Below are positions 4,538 through 5,999 of a stretch of 5,999 bases of DNA, piece after piece (the stretch's first letter is position 1; every line of letters begins with the position of its first letter). Both the position numbers and the translations under genes were made by a program. Source of the DNA: RBG-13-43-22 sp040755035 (GTDB lineage: Bacteria; Desulfobacterota; RBG-13-43-22). The notes beneath the pieces were generated by a model. It did not search any database and was not told the DNA's origin. It was given only the letters and a program-made list of their open reading frames with translations. The stretch is taken from positions 1-5,999 of the forward strand of contig JBFMBU010000129.1 in assembly GCA_040755035.1 (NCBI GenBank). The letters are read 5' to 3'.

Positions 4538-5242
4538 ATGAACACCGAAATATTAGAGGATATCCCCTTTAAGGTCGATCTGGATTCGCTGAAACGCCGT
4601 TTGCGGATCAGGGAAAGCGACCGAATGCTTTCCCTTTTACAAACCCTGGTCGGGGAAGCAGAAAATGTAGCCCGGCCCAAGGCCATGGTCAGAGCGGCTT
4701 ATATCAATGATCGCAGCCAGGAGGCCATAGAGGTGGAGGGACAATGGTTCCGCAGCCGGGTCCTGGCCGTCAACGTCAGTCAGGCCCATCGCCTCTTTAT
4801 CTATGTGGCCACCTGCGGAAAAGAACTGGAGCAGTGGTCCAGGGAACGAAAAGGCACTCTGGAAATTTTCTGGGCGGACGCATTAAAAGAAATCGCCTTG
4901 CGTCAGGCGGTAAAAGCAGTAGGGGTTTACCTGGAAGAACAATACCACCCCGGTCGGACGGCCCACCAGAATCCGGGGTCCCTGGAAGATTTTCCCCTCC
5001 CTGAACAGGAGGCCCTGTTCGCCCTGCTGGGAGACACCGAGGCCGGGATAGGGGTCACCCTGCTTCCCAGTCTGATGATGTCTCCTTCCCATTCCATCTC
5101 CGGGATTATCTTTCCCACTAATGAAGACTTCCAATCCTGCCTGCTTTGCCCGCGAGAGAAATGCCCCGGACGCCGGGCGCCATACGATCCGTCCCTGTAT
5201 TCCCGAAAATATTCCCTTCTCCGGGAGACCTTGGGGCAATGA
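4538..5242 (+). CDS. Methionine synthase activation-domain-like protein, likely corrinoid reactivation factor
   Basis: A 234-residue protein resembling the C-terminal AdoMet-binding activation domain of MetH (vitamin B12-dependent methionine synthase activation domain family) as a free-standing polypeptide. Landmarks: YVATCGKELEQWS (89-101), FWADALKEIALRQAV (111-125), NPGSLEDFPLPEQEALFALLG (145-165), SISGIIFPTNEDF (186-198) and SCLLCPREKCPGRRAPYD (200-217). In MetH the AdoMet site includes R-x3-G-Y; the matching stretch reads H143-Q-N-P-G147-S148, so the Arg and Tyr are replaced. C201-x2-C204-x4-C209 could bind a metal or Fe-S cluster. ATG 4538 is preferred: an in-frame TTG at 4499 has no Shine-Dalgarno, while the ATG has only a weak AGAAG at 4529-4533. 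The stop overlaps the start of the RACo-like gene (ATGA), so the two are translationally coupled and probably act together in repairing Co(II). The exact reaction is not established from sequence. Confidence 0.85.
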   Translation: MNTEILEDIPFKVDLDSLKRRLRIRESDRMLSLLQTLVGEAENVARPKAMVRAAYINDRSQEAIEVEGQWFRSRVLAVNVSQAHRLFIYVATCGKELEQWSRERKGTLEIFWADALKEIALRQAVKAVGVYLEEQYHPGRTAHQNPGSLEDFPLPEQEALFALLGDTEAGIGVTLLPSLMMSPSHSISGIIFPTNEDFQSCLLCPREKCPGRRAPYDPSLYSRKYSLLRETLGQ

Positions 5243-5999
5243 ACCCTCAGGTGCAAATCCGCTTCCGGCCCCAGGGGATAAAAGTCTCGGTCCCTTCGGA
5301 TCTGACCGTCCTGGAGGCGGCCCGGGAATCGGGGGTGGTGATCGATTCCATCTGTGGGGGGAAGGGGCGATGCGGCAAGTGTCTGGTAAAGGATCTTTCG
5401 GGAAAAGCTGAAGAACCCACGGAACGGGAAAAAGAATTTTTATCCTCCCAACAAATCAGGGAGGGTTTCCGCCTGGCCTGTCAGACCAGGGTGCGTGAAG
5501 ATCAAAAGATCCAGGTTGTTCAGGAAACGGTGGCCCAGGGCTTGAGGGGCAAGGAAATCGGCGGGGTGGTTCTGGACGGTGTAAAGAGCCGGATCACCCA
5601 AAAGTATGTTGAGCTCCTCCCGCCCTCGGCAAAAGACCAGGTCTCGGACCGGGAGAGAATCACCCGGACTGTGCCGGAGATAAAACAGATCAGTCTGGAG
5701 ACCTTAAAAAAATTACCCGGAGTACTCCGGGAGACGGATTTCAAGCTCACCCTGACCTTGTTTGAAGACGAAATTCTTACCATCAAGGCTGGAAATTCCA
5801 ATTCAAAAAGCTATGGTTTGGCCATTGATCTCGGCACCACCACGGTCGCTGTATATCTGGTAGATCTGGAGTCCCGCCAAATAACCGCCTCAGGGGCATC
5901 CCTCAACCGACAATCGTCTTTGGGTGCCGATGTCATTTCCCGGATAAGTGCGGCCCAAGAGCATCCGGAAGGGCTGGACCGTTTACAAAAATCAGCGGT
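5239..5999 (+). CDS. RACo-like corrinoid activation ferredoxin/ASKHA protein, 3' end beyond window
   Basis: Open from ATG 5239 to the window edge (253 codons, no stop), so this is the N-terminal part of a protein that is usually about 600 residues. Residues ~5-95 are a plant-type [2Fe-2S] ferredoxin domain with ligands C39-x5-C45-x2-C48 and C81 (SICGGKGRCGKC, then LACQT). A linker of about 100 residues follows. From ~192 the ASKHA (DUF4445) domain begins, with the phosphate-binding segment AIDLGTTTVAVYLVDL (195-210) and then NRQSSLGADVISRI (223-236). In characterised RACo, ATP hydrolysis by the ASKHA part drives electron transfer from the Fe-S cluster to inactive Co(II) corrinoid protein. Here the likely clients are the two corrinoid proteins upstream. 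It overlaps the previous gene by 4 nt and lacks a strong Shine-Dalgarno of its own, as expected for coupling. Confidence 0.93.
   Translation, partial: MNPQVQIRFRPQGIKVSVPSDLTVLEAARESGVVIDSICGGKGRCGKCLVKDLSGKAEEPTEREKEFLSSQQIREGFRLACQTRVREDQKIQVVQETVAQGLRGKEIGGVVLDGVKSRITQKYVELLPPSAKDQVSDRERITRTVPEIKQISLETLKKLPGVLRETDFKLTLTLFEDEILTIKAGNSNSKSYGLAIDLGTTTVAVYLVDLESRQITASGASLNRQSSLGADVISRISAAQEHPEGLDRLQKSA

Noticed and set aside
4033..4572. 179-codon + strand open frame
   Set aside because: It begins out of frame inside the second URO-D gene, crosses the repeat element and ends inside the next gene. No recognisable protein motifs.
5121..5411. 96-codon + strand open frame across the ATGA junction
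   Set aside because: Out of frame with both the activation-domain protein and the ferredoxin domain, which are each clearly supported.

Overview
The window carries a corrinoid (vitamin B12)-dependent methyl-transfer locus, all on the + strand, from what is probably a strictly anaerobic bacterium. The protein families and the style of the intergenic palindromic repeats suggest Desulfobacterota or a similar sulfate-reducing or syntrophic lineage. That assignment rests on family resemblance and general recollection, not on a search.

Layout: 1-427 is non-coding and holds a ~194-nt palindromic repeat (165-358) and a short palindrome (368-384) just upstream of the first gene. Module 1 is a corrinoid protein (428-1072) followed 10 nt later by a URO-D/MtaA-like methyltransferase (1083-2135). 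A 188-nt gap holds two REP-like hairpins (2148-2191 and 2186-2258). Module 2 is a second corrinoid protein (2324-2950) and a second, quite different URO-D/MtaA-like methyltransferase (2981-4102). The gap 4103-4537 holds a second, diverged copy of the first palindromic element (4180-4381) and a GC-rich hairpin. The last two genes overlap by 4 nt (ATGA): a protein resembling the methionine synthase activation domain (4538-5242), and the N-terminal 253 residues of a RACo-type reductive activator of corrinoid proteins (5239 to the window edge).

How the genes would work together (inference from families): the corrinoid proteins carry a methyl group on Co(III)-CH3. The URO-D-like proteins move methyl groups onto or off the cobalt. 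The last two genes would return accidentally oxidised Co(II) to Co(I). No MtaB-, MttB-, MtmB- or MtrH/MtvA-type methyltransferase is visible, so either the missing partner lies outside the window or one of the two URO-D proteins is the substrate-demethylating enzyme, as in URO-D-type O-demethylases and CmuA. The methyl donor cannot be read from this sequence; methoxylated aromatics are a reasonable first guess.

The most unusual non-coding signal is the pair of related palindromic elements. Both contain the same internal hairpin, and its outer stem differs by compensatory base-pair changes.
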